A stretch of 35,072 nt of DNA from Chloroflexota bacterium. GTDB lineage: Bacteria; Chloroflexota; Anaerolineae; Anaerolineales; Villigracilaceae. The position numbers and the translations under genes were made by a program. The notes under the pieces were generated by a model. That model was not told where the DNA came from. It saw only the letters and a program-made list of their open reading frames with translations, and made no database searches. How positions within the stretch are numbered: position 1 is the first letter of the stretch; each line of letters opens with the position of its first letter. The stretch spans positions 1 to 35,072 of the forward strand of contig JACRPQ010000014.1 of assembly GCA_016223135.1 (NCBI GenBank), in the 5' to 3' direction. Positions 6,616 to 14,930 of this stretch are shown piece after piece.

Positions 6616-8859
6616 ATGAAACCCGAATCAAAAAAATATTCAACCGTTGTGGGAGGTCAGACTCTCACCTTTGAAACCGGCAAACTGGCCGGTCAGGCAG
6701 GCGGCGCCGTGACCTTCGGCACGACCGAGTCCATCGTCTTTGCCGCCGCCACCATGGGCGACGTGCGCGAAGGCATAGACTTCTTCCCGCTCAGCGTGGA
6801 ATACGAAGAAAGACTGTACGCCGGCGGAAAAATCCCCGGTTCGTTCTTCCGACGGGAGGGCAGAGCCTCCACCGAAGCCATCCTCACCGCCCGGCTCACC
6901 GACCGCCCCATCCGCCCGCTGTTTCAGGACGGCATGCGCAACGAAGTGCAGGTCATCGTCTATTCCTACTCGTCCGATGGCGTCAACCCGCTGGACATCC
7001 TCGCCATCAACGCCGCCTCCGCCGCCATCATGATTTCAGACATCCCCTGGAATGGACCCATCGGCGCGGTGCGCGTGGGACGCGTGAACGGCGAGTTCGT
7101 CATCAACCCCACCTTCGCCCAGATGGACGCTTCGGATCTGGACCTGCGGATTGCCGGCACCAAAGACGCCATCCTCATGGTCGAGTGCGGCGCAGATGAA
7201 ATCCCCGAAGACGTGATGGTGCAGGCGCTCGAACTTGGGCATCAAGCCATCCAGCCGTTGATTGACCTGCAACTGCAAATGGCGGCTGAAGTGGGCAAAC
7301 CCAAACGCCAGGTGGAATTGTTCCTGCCCAGCGAAGAAATCAAGAAAAAAGTCTATGACCGCGTGAGCGGACCGATGAACGAACTGCTCGAAAAGCCGCT
7401 CTCCAAGAGCGAGTTCTACAACGGCATGGCAGCCATCAAGCAGCAGGCAGAAGCCGAACTCTGTACCGTGCCGGAAGGCGCCAACCCGGCTGATTACATT
7501 CCTGTCAACATGTTCCGCGAGGCGTTCGAAATGGCAGAGCAGGCGGTCGTCCGCGAGCGTATTCTGACTCTGGGCAAACGCCCCGATGGACGCACGCCCA
7601 CCGAAATCCGCCCGATTTGGTGCGAAGTGGGCATCTCGCCGCGCGCGCATGGCACCGGTCTATTCACCCGCGGCGAAACCCAAATCCTCTCGTTTGTCAC
7701 GCTCGGCACGTTGGGCGAGGCGCAGGAACTGGACAACCTCTCCCCCATTGAGACAAAACGCTACATGCACCACTACAACTTCCCGCCGTTCAGCACGGGC
7801 GAGGTCAAGCCTCTGCGCGGACAGAGCCGGCGCGAGGTCGGGCATGGAGCGCTCGCAGAGCGGGCGCTGGAGCCGGTGATTCCGAGCGAAGAGTCGTTCC
7901 CGTATGCCATCCGCGTCGTATCCGAGGCGTTATCGTCCAACGGCTCGACCTCGATGGGATCGGTCTGCGGTTCGACATTGGCGTTGATGGATGCCGGCGT
8001 GCCGATCAAAGCCCCGGTTTCGGGCGTGGCGATGGGTCTCATCACCGATGCAAGCGGACGCTACAAAATCCTGACCGACATTCAAGGCACCGAAGACCAC
8101 CTCGGCGACATGGACTTCAAAGTGGCGGGGACGGCAAAGGGCATCACCGCCCTGCAGATGGACATCAAAATCAGCGGGCTGAGCGCTCAAATGATGAAAG
8201 AAGCGCTCGAACAGGCGCGTGAGGCGCGCATGCACATTCTGGAAAAGATGCTCGCCGTGATTCCCGCACCGCGCCCGCAGCTCAAGGAACACGCGCCGCG
8301 CATCATCACAGTGAAAATCCCTGTGGACAAAATCGGCGCGCTCATCGGTCCCGGCGGAAAGAACATCCGCGCTTTGCAGGAAGAGACCGGCGCAAAGATT
8401 GACGTGCAGGAAGACGGCACGGTGTACATCGCTTCGACCGACAGCGCCGGCGCAAAGATTGCACAGGAACGCATCGAGGCGCTGGGAGAAAACGCCGTCA
8501 TCGGCAATATCTACACCGGCAAGGTGGTGCGCATCGAAGCGTTCGGCGCGTTTGTCGAGATTCTGCCCGGTGTGGACGGTCTCGTTCACATTTCACAACT
8601 TGACAGCGATCGTGTCAACAAAGTGGAAGATGTGGTCAACCTCGGTGATGAAATCACGGTGATGGTGACCGACATTGACCCGCAAGGTAAAATCCGCCTC
8701 TCGCGGCAGGCAGTGCTCGAAGGCTGGACTGCCGAAGAGGCGCGCGAGAAAGACCAGCGCAAACCCGGCGGTGGCGGGGGACGCCCCGGTGGTGGGCGCG
8801 GCGGTGAACGCGGCGGCAGAGATGGTCACGACCGCCGCGGCGGACGGGATCGCAGATAG
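6616..8859 (+). CDS. pnp: polyribonucleotide nucleotidyltransferase (PNPase)
   Basis: A 747-residue phosphorolytic 3'-5' exoribonuclease, active as a cytosolic trimer and often part of the RNA degradosome. Two RNase PH-type domains are separated by a helical linker; the second contains the catalytic-core stretches RRPIR-like TDRPIRPLF and GSTSMGSVCGSTLALMDAGVP. A KH domain follows around residues 563-610 (KIGALIGPGGKNIRALQEETG), then an S1 domain around 629-700 (GKVVRIEAFGAFVEILPGVDGLVHISQL). The protein ends in a Gly-Arg-rich tail of about 30 residues, presumably RNA-binding. AGGAG precedes the ATG at 6616. A rho-independent terminator follows at 8871. Confidence 0.98.
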   Translation: MKPESKKYSTVVGGQTLTFETGKLAGQAGGAVTFGTTESIVFAAATMGDVREGIDFFPLSVEYEERLYAGGKIPGSFFRREGRASTEAILTARLTDRPIRPLFQDGMRNEVQVIVYSYSSDGVNPLDILAINAASAAIMISDIPWNGPIGAVRVGRVNGEFVINPTFAQMDASDLDLRIAGTKDAILMVECGADEIPEDVMVQALELGHQAIQPLIDLQLQMAAEVGKPKRQVELFLPSEEIKKKVYDRVSGPMNELLEKPLSKSEFYNGMAAIKQQAEAELCTVPEGANPADYIPVNMFREAFEMAEQAVVRERILTLGKRPDGRTPTEIRPIWCEVGISPRAHGTGLFTRGETQILSFVTLGTLGEAQELDNLSPIETKRYMHHYNFPPFSTGEVKPLRGQSRREVGHGALAERALEPVIPSEESFPYAIRVVSEALSSNGSTSMGSVCGSTLALMDAGVPIKAPVSGVAMGLITDASGRYKILTDIQGTEDHLGDMDFKVAGTAKGITALQMDIKISGLSAQMMKEALEQAREARMHILEKMLAVIPAPRPQLKEHAPRIITVKIPVDKIGALIGPGGKNIRALQEETGAKIDVQEDGTVYIASTDSAGAKIAQERIEALGENAVIGNIYTGKVVRIEAFGAFVEILPGVDGLVHISQLDSDRVNKVEDVVNLGDEITVMVTDIDPQGKIRLSRQAVLEGWTAEEAREKDQRKPGGGGGRPGGGRGGERGGRDGHDRRGGRDRR

Positions 8860-8870
8860 GCAATATAAAG

Positions 8871-8903
8871 ACTTCCGAGGCTCACAGGCTTCGGAAGTTT
8901 TTA
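8871..8903 (+). terminator. rho-independent terminator of pnp
   Basis: Stem ACTTCCGAGGC (8871-8881) pairs with GCTTCGGAAGT (8888-8898), with one G-U pair and the loop TCACAG, and a T-run follows. Confidence 0.85.
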
Positions 8904-9003
8904 TAACCCGCCTTACGCAGTTCCTTCGTAGTGTGACACATCGTCCCCGAAGAAGGGGGGTCATGTCGCCTGAAAATGCGAGATATTGTAGATTAACCTG
9001 AAT

Positions 9004-9090
9004 TCGGGATAAGGTTTTTGAATCGTCCCGAAGGCTTTTGACGCAGCGGGTTCGAGAGCCGAATCAGCCTTCGGGACGCTTATCCCGAAC
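9004..9090. repeat. long nested palindrome between pnp and queA
   Basis: Outer arms TTCGGGATAAG (9004-9014) and CTTATCCCGAA (9080-9090); inner arms CGTCCCGAAGGCT (9025-9037) and its exact complement (9067-9079). A 10-nt bulge lies on the left side. The palindrome sits in the 357-nt spacer (8860-9216) between the convergent pnp and queA genes, which otherwise holds only the pnp terminator and the small repeats at 9098-9157. It may stop transcription from both sides. Confidence 0.7.
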
Positions 9091-9097
9091 TGCGGAC

Positions 9098-9157
9098 TAG
9101 TCCCGCCTTGGCGGGACTTTGTACGAATAGCACGTGCGGGCATGGCAGATACCGCAC
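9098..9157. repeat. composite palindromic repeat, copy 1
   Basis: ACTAG-type hairpin with arms AGTCCCGCC (9100-9108) and GGCGGGACT (9111-9119), then TTTGTA, then ATAGC, then GCGGGCATGG (9136-9145) within a second hairpin (GTGCGG 9134-9139 with CCGCAC 9152-9157). The same order of parts recurs at 15041-15101. Confidence 0.6.
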
Positions 9158-9216
9158 TGGCTTTGTCAGAATAATTGGGAAAAATACAAAATCTCGCGCT
9201 ACTGCGTAACATCAGT

Positions 9217-10260
9217 TTATAAAATGAGCATCGCGTCGCCAAACGAGTAGAAGCGGTAGCCTTCCTGGATGGCGGTTTGATAGGTCTCCAAAATTTTCTC
9301 GCGTCCGGCGAAGGCGCTGACGAGCATGAGCAGGGTGGATTTAGGAAGATGGAAATTGGTGATCATCGCGTCCACGACTTTGAATTGATAGCCGGGCAGG
9401 ATGTAGAGGGAAGTGGGACCGGTGAAGGCAGTGATTGGTGACCAGTGATCGGTGTTTCCGATTTTCGATTTACGATTTTCGATTGCCGCCGATTCAAGTG
9501 TACGTACTGAGGTTGTCCCAACTGCAATGATGCGTCTGCCCGCTTCGCGGGTTTGGTTGATGAGGTCGGCGGTCTCTTGCGGCAGTTCGCACCACTCGGT
9601 GTGGATTTTGTGTTCTGCGGGATTTTCTTCCGTGACCGGCGCGAAGGTGTCCAAGCCAACATGCAGGGTGACATACGCAATCTTCACGCCCTGGGCTTGC
9701 AACTCGTCAAGCAGGCGCGGAGTAAAGTGCAGACCGGCAGTCGGCGCGGCGGCAGAGCCCGGCTCTTTGGCATAGACGGTTTGGTAACGTTCGGGGTCTT
9801 TGAGTTCGGCGTGGATGTAGGGCGGAAGCGGCACATGCCCCACTTTGGGAAAATACGGCTCGATGGGTTCGGCAAAACGGACGAGGCGCTCGGAACCGTT
9901 CAACATCGCTATGATTTCGGCTTGGGGTCCCTCTTCCACTTGTAGTTTGCTGGCTACGCGCAAACCTTTGCCCCCTACCAACGCCTCCCATGTGATCTCG
10001 TCGCGGCGGCGCAGTAAAAGCAGTTCCACACGCCCGCCGGTCGGTTTGCGGGCGTAGATGCGCGCCGGGATGACGCGGGTTTGGTTGAGGACGAGCAGGT
10101 CGTTTGGGCGGAGGTACTCCCCTATCTCGCGGAAGATGCGGTGTTCCAGCCTGCCCGTGTCGCGGTGCAGGACGAGCAGACGCGAAGAATCGCGCGGCTC
10201 GACGGGCGTCTGGGCGATGGAGGCTTCGGGGAGATGGTAGTCGAAGTCGGAGGTTTGCAT
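9217..10260 (-). CDS. queA: S-adenosylmethionine:tRNA ribosyltransferase-isomerase
   Basis: Transfers and isomerises the ribosyl moiety of SAM onto preQ1-modified tRNA to give epoxyqueuosine. The 347-residue protein has the family hallmarks: SDFDYHLPEASIAQTP at the N-terminus, LVLNQTRVIPARI, TAGLHFTPRLLDEL, VTLHVGLDTF, VGTTSVRTLES and ITNFHLPKSTLLMLVSAFAG. Between VRTLES and SLYILPGY there are about 10-12 extra residues (ENRKSKIGNTDHW) encoded by intergenic-type repeat DNA (9431-9487). The ATG at 10260 is used here, although the frame also has a TTG at 10269; no good Shine-Dalgarno is present. The first 36 bp of the gene are duplicated at 10999-11034, beyond a toxin-antitoxin pair. The natural neighbours ruvB and DUF2905 lie upstream on the same strand. 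Confidence 0.96.
   Translation of the reverse strand: MQTSDFDYHLPEASIAQTPVEPRDSSRLLVLHRDTGRLEHRIFREIGEYLRPNDLLVLNQTRVIPARIYARKPTGGRVELLLLRRRDEITWEALVGGKGLRVASKLQVEEGPQAEIIAMLNGSERLVRFAEPIEPYFPKVGHVPLPPYIHAELKDPERYQTVYAKEPGSAAAPTAGLHFTPRLLDELQAQGVKIAYVTLHVGLDTFAPVTEENPAEHKIHTEWCELPQETADLINQTREAGRRIIAVGTTSVRTLESAAIENRKSKIGNTDHWSPITAFTGPTSLYILPGYQFKVVDAMITNFHLPKSTLLMLVSAFAGREKILETYQTAIQEGYRFYSFGDAMLIL
9431..9487. repeat. spacer-type heptamer repeat inside queA
   Basis: The heptamers GATTTTC, GATTTAC, GATTTTC, GATTGCC (9460-9487) are preceded by a GTGATTGGTGACCAGTGATC stretch (9431-9450). The same GATTT(G/A/T)C heptamers form the spacer array at 20534-20588. Here the repeat is in frame and translated as a short charged insert in QueA. 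Confidence 0.75.
10225..10260. repeat. direct repeat at the queA start, copy A (functional)
   Basis: 32 identical bp (10225-10256) plus a one-base mismatch and CAT. On the minus strand it encodes the first 12 codons of the present queA. The second copy is at 10999-11034. Confidence 0.9.
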
Positions 10261-10295
10261 AACGTTCAAACGAGACTGTTTCGGCGTTCAAATGT

Positions 10296-10709
10296 TTATC
10301 TGCCCAGCCAAAACAGGGAAAGGTTCTTTTTAATCGCTTTGAATTCGGGGTCGCCTGTCACCAACGACGCGCCAAGTTCCTGTGCAAGAGATGCGGAAAA
10401 AGCATCGGCGTAGGAAATTGGATATTTGGCTTTCAGCCATGCCGCAGCAAGGATACGTTCTTCGGTCGCTTCATAAAATGTGATGGGAAAAGAACGTAAA
10501 TCATCCAAAGCCTCAAGGGCTTTTTCCTTTCCCTGCTCGCGTCCGATGATGTATGCCAACTCCCCCATGTTGATCAAACTCATGGCGAGGAGAATTTTCC
10601 CATCTTCTGCCTGTATTAACAAGTCTCTTACTTTTTCTCCGCCAGTCTCAGCGCCAAAATGAGCCATGAGGGCGAATGTATCCAGCACAAAAGCCGGTTT
10701 TTCAGGCAT
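10296..10709 (-). CDS. PIN-domain ribonuclease toxin (VapC-like)
   Basis: A 137-residue PIN-domain protein. The acidic Mg2+-binding residues are visible: D10 in FVLDTFALM, E50 in INMGELAY, D102 in ISYADAFSA and D120 in LVTGDPEF. Proteins of this family are metal-dependent RNases that act as toxins and are neutralised by a small antitoxin. The gene starts 8 nt inside the 3' end of the upstream small gene (10702-10947), the usual antitoxin-toxin order with coupling. Its target RNA cannot be told from sequence. It lies just upstream of queA on the same strand, so queA is probably now co-transcribed with it. Confidence 0.9.
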   Translation of the reverse strand: MPEKPAFVLDTFALMAHFGAETGGEKVRDLLIQAEDGKILLAMSLINMGELAYIIGREQGKEKALEALDDLRSFPITFYEATEERILAAAWLKAKYPISYADAFSASLAQELGASLVTGDPEFKAIKKNLSLFWLGR

Positions 10710-10947
10710 GTTTCCGCCTTATCCTGGCTTCTTCGCGCGCTAATTCCGCTTTACGCTCAGCGAGCAATGTGCGCGTCAGGGAGGTTTTCCCCGCGTATTT
10801 TCCAAAAGTCGCTTCAATGTGCCTGATGCGCTGCGCTTTTGTCATGGTGCGTTTTTTGGCGCGCAGGATTTTTTGGATTTGCTTATACGTTTCTGCCGAG
10901 AGTTCGATTGTTTTTCCCGCAGGAGTAATTAAACGCGGAGTTGCCAT
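10702..10947 (-). CDS. putative antitoxin of the PIN toxin
   Basis: An 81-residue basic protein overlapping the PIN toxin gene by 8 nt. The N-terminus (MATPRLITPAGKTIELSAETYKQI) resembles the DNA-binding end of small antitoxins, perhaps a ribbon-helix-helix or AbrB-like fold. The C-terminal half (LLAERKAELAREEARIRRKH) is a charged helix suited to wrapping a toxin. The exact antitoxin family is not recognised; the call rests mainly on size, order and overlap. AAGG lies 6-7 nt before the ATG at 10947, with TATAAT further upstream. Confidence 0.75.
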   Translation of the reverse strand: MATPRLITPAGKTIELSAETYKQIQKILRAKKRTMTKAQRIRHIEATFGKYAGKTSLTRTLLAERKAELAREEARIRRKHA

Positions 10948-10970
10948 GATACACCTTTCACTATGTGATA

Positions 10971-10976
10971 ATTATA
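10971..10976 (-). promoter_or_regulatory. putative -10 box of the toxin-antitoxin pair
   Basis: Minus-strand TATAAT 23 nt upstream of the antitoxin ATG, in an AT-rich stretch unlike its surroundings. Read-through from here would also transcribe queA. Confidence 0.55.
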
Positions 10977-10998
10977 TCCTAGCGGCGCGAGGGAGGGA

Positions 10999-11034
10999 TT
11001 CGGGGAGATGGTAGTCGAAGTCGGAGGTTTTCAT
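10999..11034 (-). pseudogene. vestigial queA 5' end (copy B of the direct repeat)
   Basis: On the minus strand it reads MKTSDFDYHLPE, the same as the present QueA start except K for Q at position 2, and then loses homology. It is preceded on the minus strand by TAAAAT at 7 nt (11042-11047), a leaderless-type promoter. It looks like the original queA start that was cut off when the toxin-antitoxin segment entered. Confidence 0.85.
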
Positions 11035-11041
11035 GGAGAGG

Positions 11042-11047
11042 ATTTTA
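11042..11047 (-). promoter_or_regulatory. putative -10 box of ancestral queA
   Basis: Minus-strand TAAAAT exactly 7 nt before the ATG of the queA remnant, the same spacing as at ruvB and the ROK kinase gene. It would now direct transcription of the remnant and perhaps the toxin-antitoxin segment. Confidence 0.45.
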
Positions 11048-11064
11048 CACCACCCGTCGGATGA

Positions 11065-11111
11065 TCGAGGAGTCTGAGAGTCTGATAGTCAAAAAGTCTG
11101 ACGGTCAAAAA
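11065..11111. repeat. degenerate AGTCTGA-type tandem repeat
   Basis: Repeated units of the form AGTCTGA(T/C)(A/G)GTCAAAA between the Roco gene and the queA remnant. Nothing else is recognised in 11048-11182. Confidence 0.5.
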
Positions 11112-11182
11112 AGTCCCGCGTCGGAAACGAATCCAAGCCGCGGGAAGGGTTGGGACAGGGCCGGCGGCCCGCCAGCCGCGTG

Positions 11183-11224
11183 GGGCAAGTCTCTGACTTG
11201 CCCGCGCAAATCTCCGATTTGCGC
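11183..11224. terminator. two back-to-back perfect hairpins after the Roco gene
   Basis: GGGCAAGTC-tct-GACTTGCCC (11183-11203) followed directly by GCGCAAATC-tcc-GATTTGCGC (11204-11224), starting 9 nt beyond the Roco stop. No T-run follows. The same type of palindrome lies on the other side of the Roco gene at 15152-15173. Confidence 0.6.
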
Positions 11225-11233
11225 CACGTACTA

Positions 11234-14200
11234 TCAGCCTAACAACTTCAGCAGCTTTCCAGCCAGTTCAACCACCGGCGCGCCGACTTTGCCTACGTTT
11301 TCGGCGGCTTGAATCAGCCCTTCGATGCTGACGCTGTACCACTTGCGGTTGGGTTTGGGTTTCTTCAGTTCTTCTTGCAAGTGTTCGAGGTTGTCACGGG
11401 TTTCTTCGGCTTGCTCAGCGGGCATGGACTTGAGCATTGCCTGCACAGCGGCGGTCAATTGTTTCAGCGTGTCTTGGACTTCGGGGGATAGCCCGGCGTT
11501 GAAACTGCCGTGGATGGTTTGCTTGACCTGGTTGTCTTTGCCAATGATAATGTTGCCACCCTCGAGGTTTCCATGCACTTCGATACGGACAGATTTATCT
11601 TCTTCTTTCTTCATTCTTCTCTCCTCTGGGAATAATCGCTCCCGGTCTTCGCGGCGGGATTCGGGGGTGACGAAGCCGTTCAGCACCTCGTGGACATTCA
11701 AGCGGATGACGCGCCTGTCCCAGGTTTCGGGGATTTCGGCGAGACCGTCGCGCTCGTAGGTGAGCAGTTTGTGATAGTCCAGCCGCAGACTGGGGTACTG
11801 CGCCGGGCAGATGAATTCTTGAATGGGAAAGGCTTCCTGCCCGGCGCTCTCGGTGAAGGTCTTGTGGATGGCGGCAAAGTGAGCGCGGATGGACGCCAGC
11901 ATCTCGCGGCGGGTGTTCTCCTGCCCGGTGACGCGAATCTCGATTTTCTTATCCGCCGCACTCGCCCGAACCAGGGCGCGGTTTTCATCCCAAGCCAGGA
12001 GCACGCCCCAGCGCCAGACCTGCCCGGAATCAATCCACTCGTGGGCGCGGACGATAAAGCGGGTGATGACGCTCTCCGGCAGTTCGGGGTAGGCATACTC
12101 GAAGGTCAGCGCGGCGGACCAGGCGGAGTCGGAGGCGGCGGGGGGTTCGTCCTGCGGCATGGCGTTGGGGAGGTACAGAGTCCCGTCTGCGGCGGCGGGG
12201 TAGGCGAGTTCGAAGCGCTGGAGAAGGTTGAGGATGAGGTTGCGATGCCAGGGTTCGTAATCTTTCAGGATGCGGCGGGTCATCGTTTCGGTCAGCCGCC
12301 CGGCGGCGGTGGAGCGCAGTTCTTGGTCGGTGATCAGGCGATAGACGGCGTTCGTCACCCAGTTGGGGTTGAGCACGCCATCCGGGCAGAGCGGCTCGCC
12401 GGCTTCGTCGCGGAAATCCAGTGCCACGCCCAGGTCGTGCAAGAGGGCGAGCAGCGCCTTCTGGTCTTCTTCATCTTCGATGCCCTCTTGGGCGCACAGG
12501 TCACGGTAACGCGCGTAGGGGATGATGTCGCGGCGTTCCTTCTCCCGCTCCAGCGCATCCTTGACCGCCAGGTGCGGACGGGCAAAGAGCACGCGCACAT
12601 GCGGCAGGGACTCGATTGCCTCTTGCAACGCGGCGCGCAGGCTCTTGATGCCTGCGTTCTCGCTGGCAGAGGTTTGCACAAAGGCGGCGATGTTCGGGAA
12701 GTCGCGCTTTAGGCGGTTTTGCGGCAGGTCGAGGACGTGCTGTTCGGCATCGGCGTGATTGCCGACGATGATGACGGGCGAATCGCCGCCAAAGGCGCGG
12801 ATGGTGCGCAGCCAGTACTCGACGCGGTTCTGCTCGTAGGTCTGGCGCACGTTGAGGACGAGGACATAGACGCAGCGCGCCGAGAAGAAGAAGGGATGGG
12901 TGGCGTGCATGAAGTCCTGCCCGCCGAAGTCCCAGACCCGGGCGGTGAAATCCCCAAAGGGCGTGGCGTGCGTCTCCACCGTCATCGTGCTGGGGCGGTT
13001 CTCCCGGTAACTGCCGTCCTTCAGGCGCCAGACGAGCGAGGTCTTGCCGGCGGCTGGCTGACCGATGAAGAGAATGCGCGCTTCGCCGAGGGTGCGCCCC
13101 TCCTGCCAGATGGCGCGGTAGAAGCGGAAGATTTCTTGCGCGTTGCCGCCGAAGATTTCATACCCCAACAGGGCGCGCGGCAGGGCGAGGGTCAGCGGGT
13201 TGCCGTTCAGGTTTAAGCGTTGCAAGTTCGCAAGTTGTCCGATTTCCGGCGGCAGGGCGGTGAGTTGATTGTCTTGAAGGTCTAACCTTTGCAGGCTGGA
13301 GAGCGCACCGATTTCGGGCAGCAGGGCGGTGAGTTGGTTGTTCCAAAGTTGTAAGGTTTTCAAGTTGGCAAGTTGACCAATTTCGGGCGGGAGGGCGGTG
13401 AGTTGGTTGCGCCCAAGGTTCAACTCTTGCAGGCGGGTCAGTGCGCCGATTTCGGGCGGCAGGGCGGTGAGGTTCAGCCTGCCCAAGCCCAATTCTTCCC
13501 AGTCGGTTTTGCGCCACAGTTCGGGCGGAATTTCGGGCAGCGGGTTGTCTGAGATGTCCAGCCGCTTCAGGGCAGGCAGTTCCCACACTTCGCGCGGCAA
13601 GGCGGTGAGATTCAGCCCGCTCAAGCCCAATTCTTCCCAATCGGTTTTGCGCCACAGTTCAGGTGGAATTTCGGGTAGCTGGTTACCTGAGATGTCCAGC
13701 TGCTTCAGGGCAGGCAGTTTCCACACTTCGGGCGGGAGGGCGGTGAGTTGGTTGCTCCAAAGGTCTAATTCTTGCAGGCGGGTCAGTGCGCCGATTTCGG
13801 GCGGGAGGGCGGCAAGTTGGTTGCTTTTCAAGTCCAAGGTTTGCAAGTTGGCAAGTTGACCGGTTTCGGGCGGCAGGGCGGTGAGTTGGTTGCTCCAAAG
13901 GCCTAATTCTTGCAGGCGGGTCAGCGCGCCGATTTCGGGCGGGAGGGAGGTCAGGCGGTTATATCTAAGTTGTAACGTTTGCAAGTTGGCAAGTTGACCG
14001 ATTTCGGGCGGCAGGGTGGTGAGTTGGTTGCCCGAAAGGTCTAACTTTTGCAGACGGATGAGCGCGCCGATTTCGGACGGGAGGGCGGTGAGGTGGTTGA
14101 GTTGCAAGTTCAAGGTTTGCAAGTTGGCAAGTTGACCGATTTCGGGCGGGAGGGCGGTGAGTTGGTTACTCGAAAGGTCTAACGCTTGCAGGTTGGCAAG

Positions 14201-14863
14201 TTGACCGATTTCGGGCGGCAGGGCGGTGAGGTTTAGGCTGCGCAAGCCCAATTCTTCCCAGTCGGTTTTGTGCCACAATTCGGGCGGGATTTCGGGCAGC
14301 GGGTTGCCAGAGATGTCCAACTGCTTCAGGGCGGGCAATCCCCACACTTCGGGCGGCAGGGCGGTGAGTTGGTTGCCCCGAAGGTCTAATTCTTGCAGGC
14401 TGGTGAGCGCGCCGATTTCGGGCGGGAGGGAGGTGAGATTCAGACCGCTCAAGCCCAATGCTTCCCAGTCAGTTTTGCGCCACAGTTCAGGTGGAATTTC
14501 GGGCAGCGGGTTGTCTGAGATGTCCAGCCGCTTCAGGGCAGGCAGTTCCCATATTTCGGGCGGCAGGGCGGTGAGGTTTAGGCTGCGCAAGCCCAATTCT
14601 TCCCAGTCGGTTTTGCGCCATAATTGAGGCGGGATTTCGGTCAGCGGGTTGCTTGAGATGTCCAGCCGCTTGAGGGCAGGCAATTTCCATAATTCGGGCG
14701 GGAGGGCGGTGAGCTGGTTGCCCCGAAGGTCTAATTCTTGCAGGCTGGTGAGCGCGCCGATTTCGGGCGGCAGGGCGGTGAGACCGAGACGGGAAAGGTC
14801 AAGCGAGGTGTCGCCGGTCTCGGCGGCTTGGCGGATGCGGGCGAGGGCGGTTTCGAGAGTCAT
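11234..14863 (-). CDS. leucine-rich-repeat Roco (ROC-COR) GTPase
   Basis: A 1209-residue multidomain protein. After a 30-residue N-terminus come exactly 23 leucine-rich repeats of 23 residues each (31-559), of the LPPEIGxLxxLQxLDLxxNxLTA type, alternating with [10 protein letters not shown] / [11 protein letters not shown] types. A ROC GTPase domain follows: P-loop GQPAAGKTS (601-609), WDFGGQ switch and a VGNHAD base-recognition motif. A COR region runs to about 1030. The last 118 residues (from 1092) have a [16 protein letters not shown] strand motif, a charged helical stretch and a hydrophobic amphipathic end ([19 protein letters not shown]). Roco proteins are dimer-regulated GTPases; bacterial roles are mostly unknown. 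GGAGA lies upstream of the ATG. The gene interrupts a ruvB-DUF2905-queA operon and is flanked by palindromes. Confidence 0.93.
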   Translation of the reverse strand: MTLETALARIRQAAETGDTSLDLSRLGLTALPPEIGALTSLQELDLRGNQLTALPPELWKLPALKRLDISSNPLTEIPPQLWRKTDWEELGLRSLNLTALPPEIWELPALKRLDISDNPLPEIPPELWRKTDWEALGLSGLNLTSLPPEIGALTSLQELDLRGNQLTALPPEVWGLPALKQLDISGNPLPEIPPELWHKTDWEELGLRSLNLTALPPEIGQLANLQALDLSSNQLTALPPEIGQLANLQTLNLQLNHLTALPSEIGALIRLQKLDLSGNQLTTLPPEIGQLANLQTLQLRYNRLTSLPPEIGALTRLQELGLWSNQLTALPPETGQLANLQTLDLKSNQLAALPPEIGALTRLQELDLWSNQLTALPPEVWKLPALKQLDISGNQLPEIPPELWRKTDWEELGLSGLNLTALPREVWELPALKRLDISDNPLPEIPPELWRKTDWEELGLGRLNLTALPPEIGALTRLQELNLGRNQLTALPPEIGQLANLKTLQLWNNQLTALLPEIGALSSLQRLDLQDNQLTALPPEIGQLANLQRLNLNGNPLTLALPRALLGYEIFGGNAQEIFRFYRAIWQEGRTLGEARILFIGQPAAGKTSLVWRLKDGSYRENRPSTMTVETHATPFGDFTARVWDFGGQDFMHATHPFFFSARCVYVLVLNVRQTYEQNRVEYWLRTIRAFGGDSPVIIVGNHADAEQHVLDLPQNRLKRDFPNIAAFVQTSASENAGIKSLRAALQEAIESLPHVRVLFARPHLAVKDALEREKERRDIIPYARYRDLCAQEGIEDEEDQKALLALLHDLGVALDFRDEAGEPLCPDGVLNPNWVTNAVYRLITDQELRSTAAGRLTETMTRRILKDYEPWHRNLILNLLQRFELAYPAAADGTLYLPNAMPQDEPPAASDSAWSAALTFEYAYPELPESVITRFIVRAHEWIDSGQVWRWGVLLAWDENRALVRASAADKKIEIRVTGQENTRREMLASIRAHFAAIHKTFTESAGQEAFPIQEFICPAQYPSLRLDYHKLLTYERDGLAEIPETWDRRVIRLNVHEVLNGFVTPESRREDRERLFPEERRMKKEEDKSVRIEVHGNLEGGNIIIGKDNQVKQTIHGSFNAGLSPEVQDTLKQLTAAVQAMLKSMPAEQAEETRDNLEHLQEELKKPKPNRKWYSVSIEGLIQAAENVGKVGAPVVELAGKLLKLLG
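13187..14773 (-). repeat. 69-bp tandem repeat array (23 LRR units)
   Basis: The DNA for residues 31-559 consists of 23 in-frame 69-bp units with no length variation. Some pairs form 138-bp super-units ([10 protein letters not shown] followed by [11 protein letters not shown]) that recur nearly unchanged, at repeats 2-3, 4-5, 7-8, 16-17 and 18-19. High nucleotide similarity between units suggests expansion by recombination. Confidence 0.9.
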
Positions 14864-14930
14864 GAGTCGTTAGTCTCCAATCGCTGGTCGTTGTCGTTGG
14901 GCATGAGGTACCGTCCACGAATGAGGGTGG

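Larger units (their letters stand above)
10261..11034. mobile_element. inserted toxin-antitoxin segment within the queA 5' end
   Basis: 774 bp containing the antitoxin and toxin genes plus one copy of a 36-bp queA-start duplication. Removing this segment would join the queA body to the upstream copy of its own start codon and -10 box. No transposase, integrase or terminal inverted repeats are seen, so the mechanism is unknown. Confidence 0.65.

Noticed and set aside
9025-9080. tRNA-like GGTTCGA stretch after pnp
   Set aside because: No acceptor stem, anticodon arm or CCA context; the sequence is part of the nested palindrome 9004-9090.
10261-10269. TTG start of queA at 10269
   Set aside because: The ATG at 10260 starts the conserved N-terminus, and the extra residues are not conserved and lie outside the duplicated segment.
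10261-11034. Classical transposon carrying the toxin-antitoxin genes
   Set aside because: No transposase, no terminal inverted repeats, and the 36-bp duplication is too long for a usual target-site duplication.
13187-14773. CRISPR-like repeat array
   Set aside because: The 69-bp periodic units are translated leucine-rich repeats without unique spacers; no cas genes are nearby.
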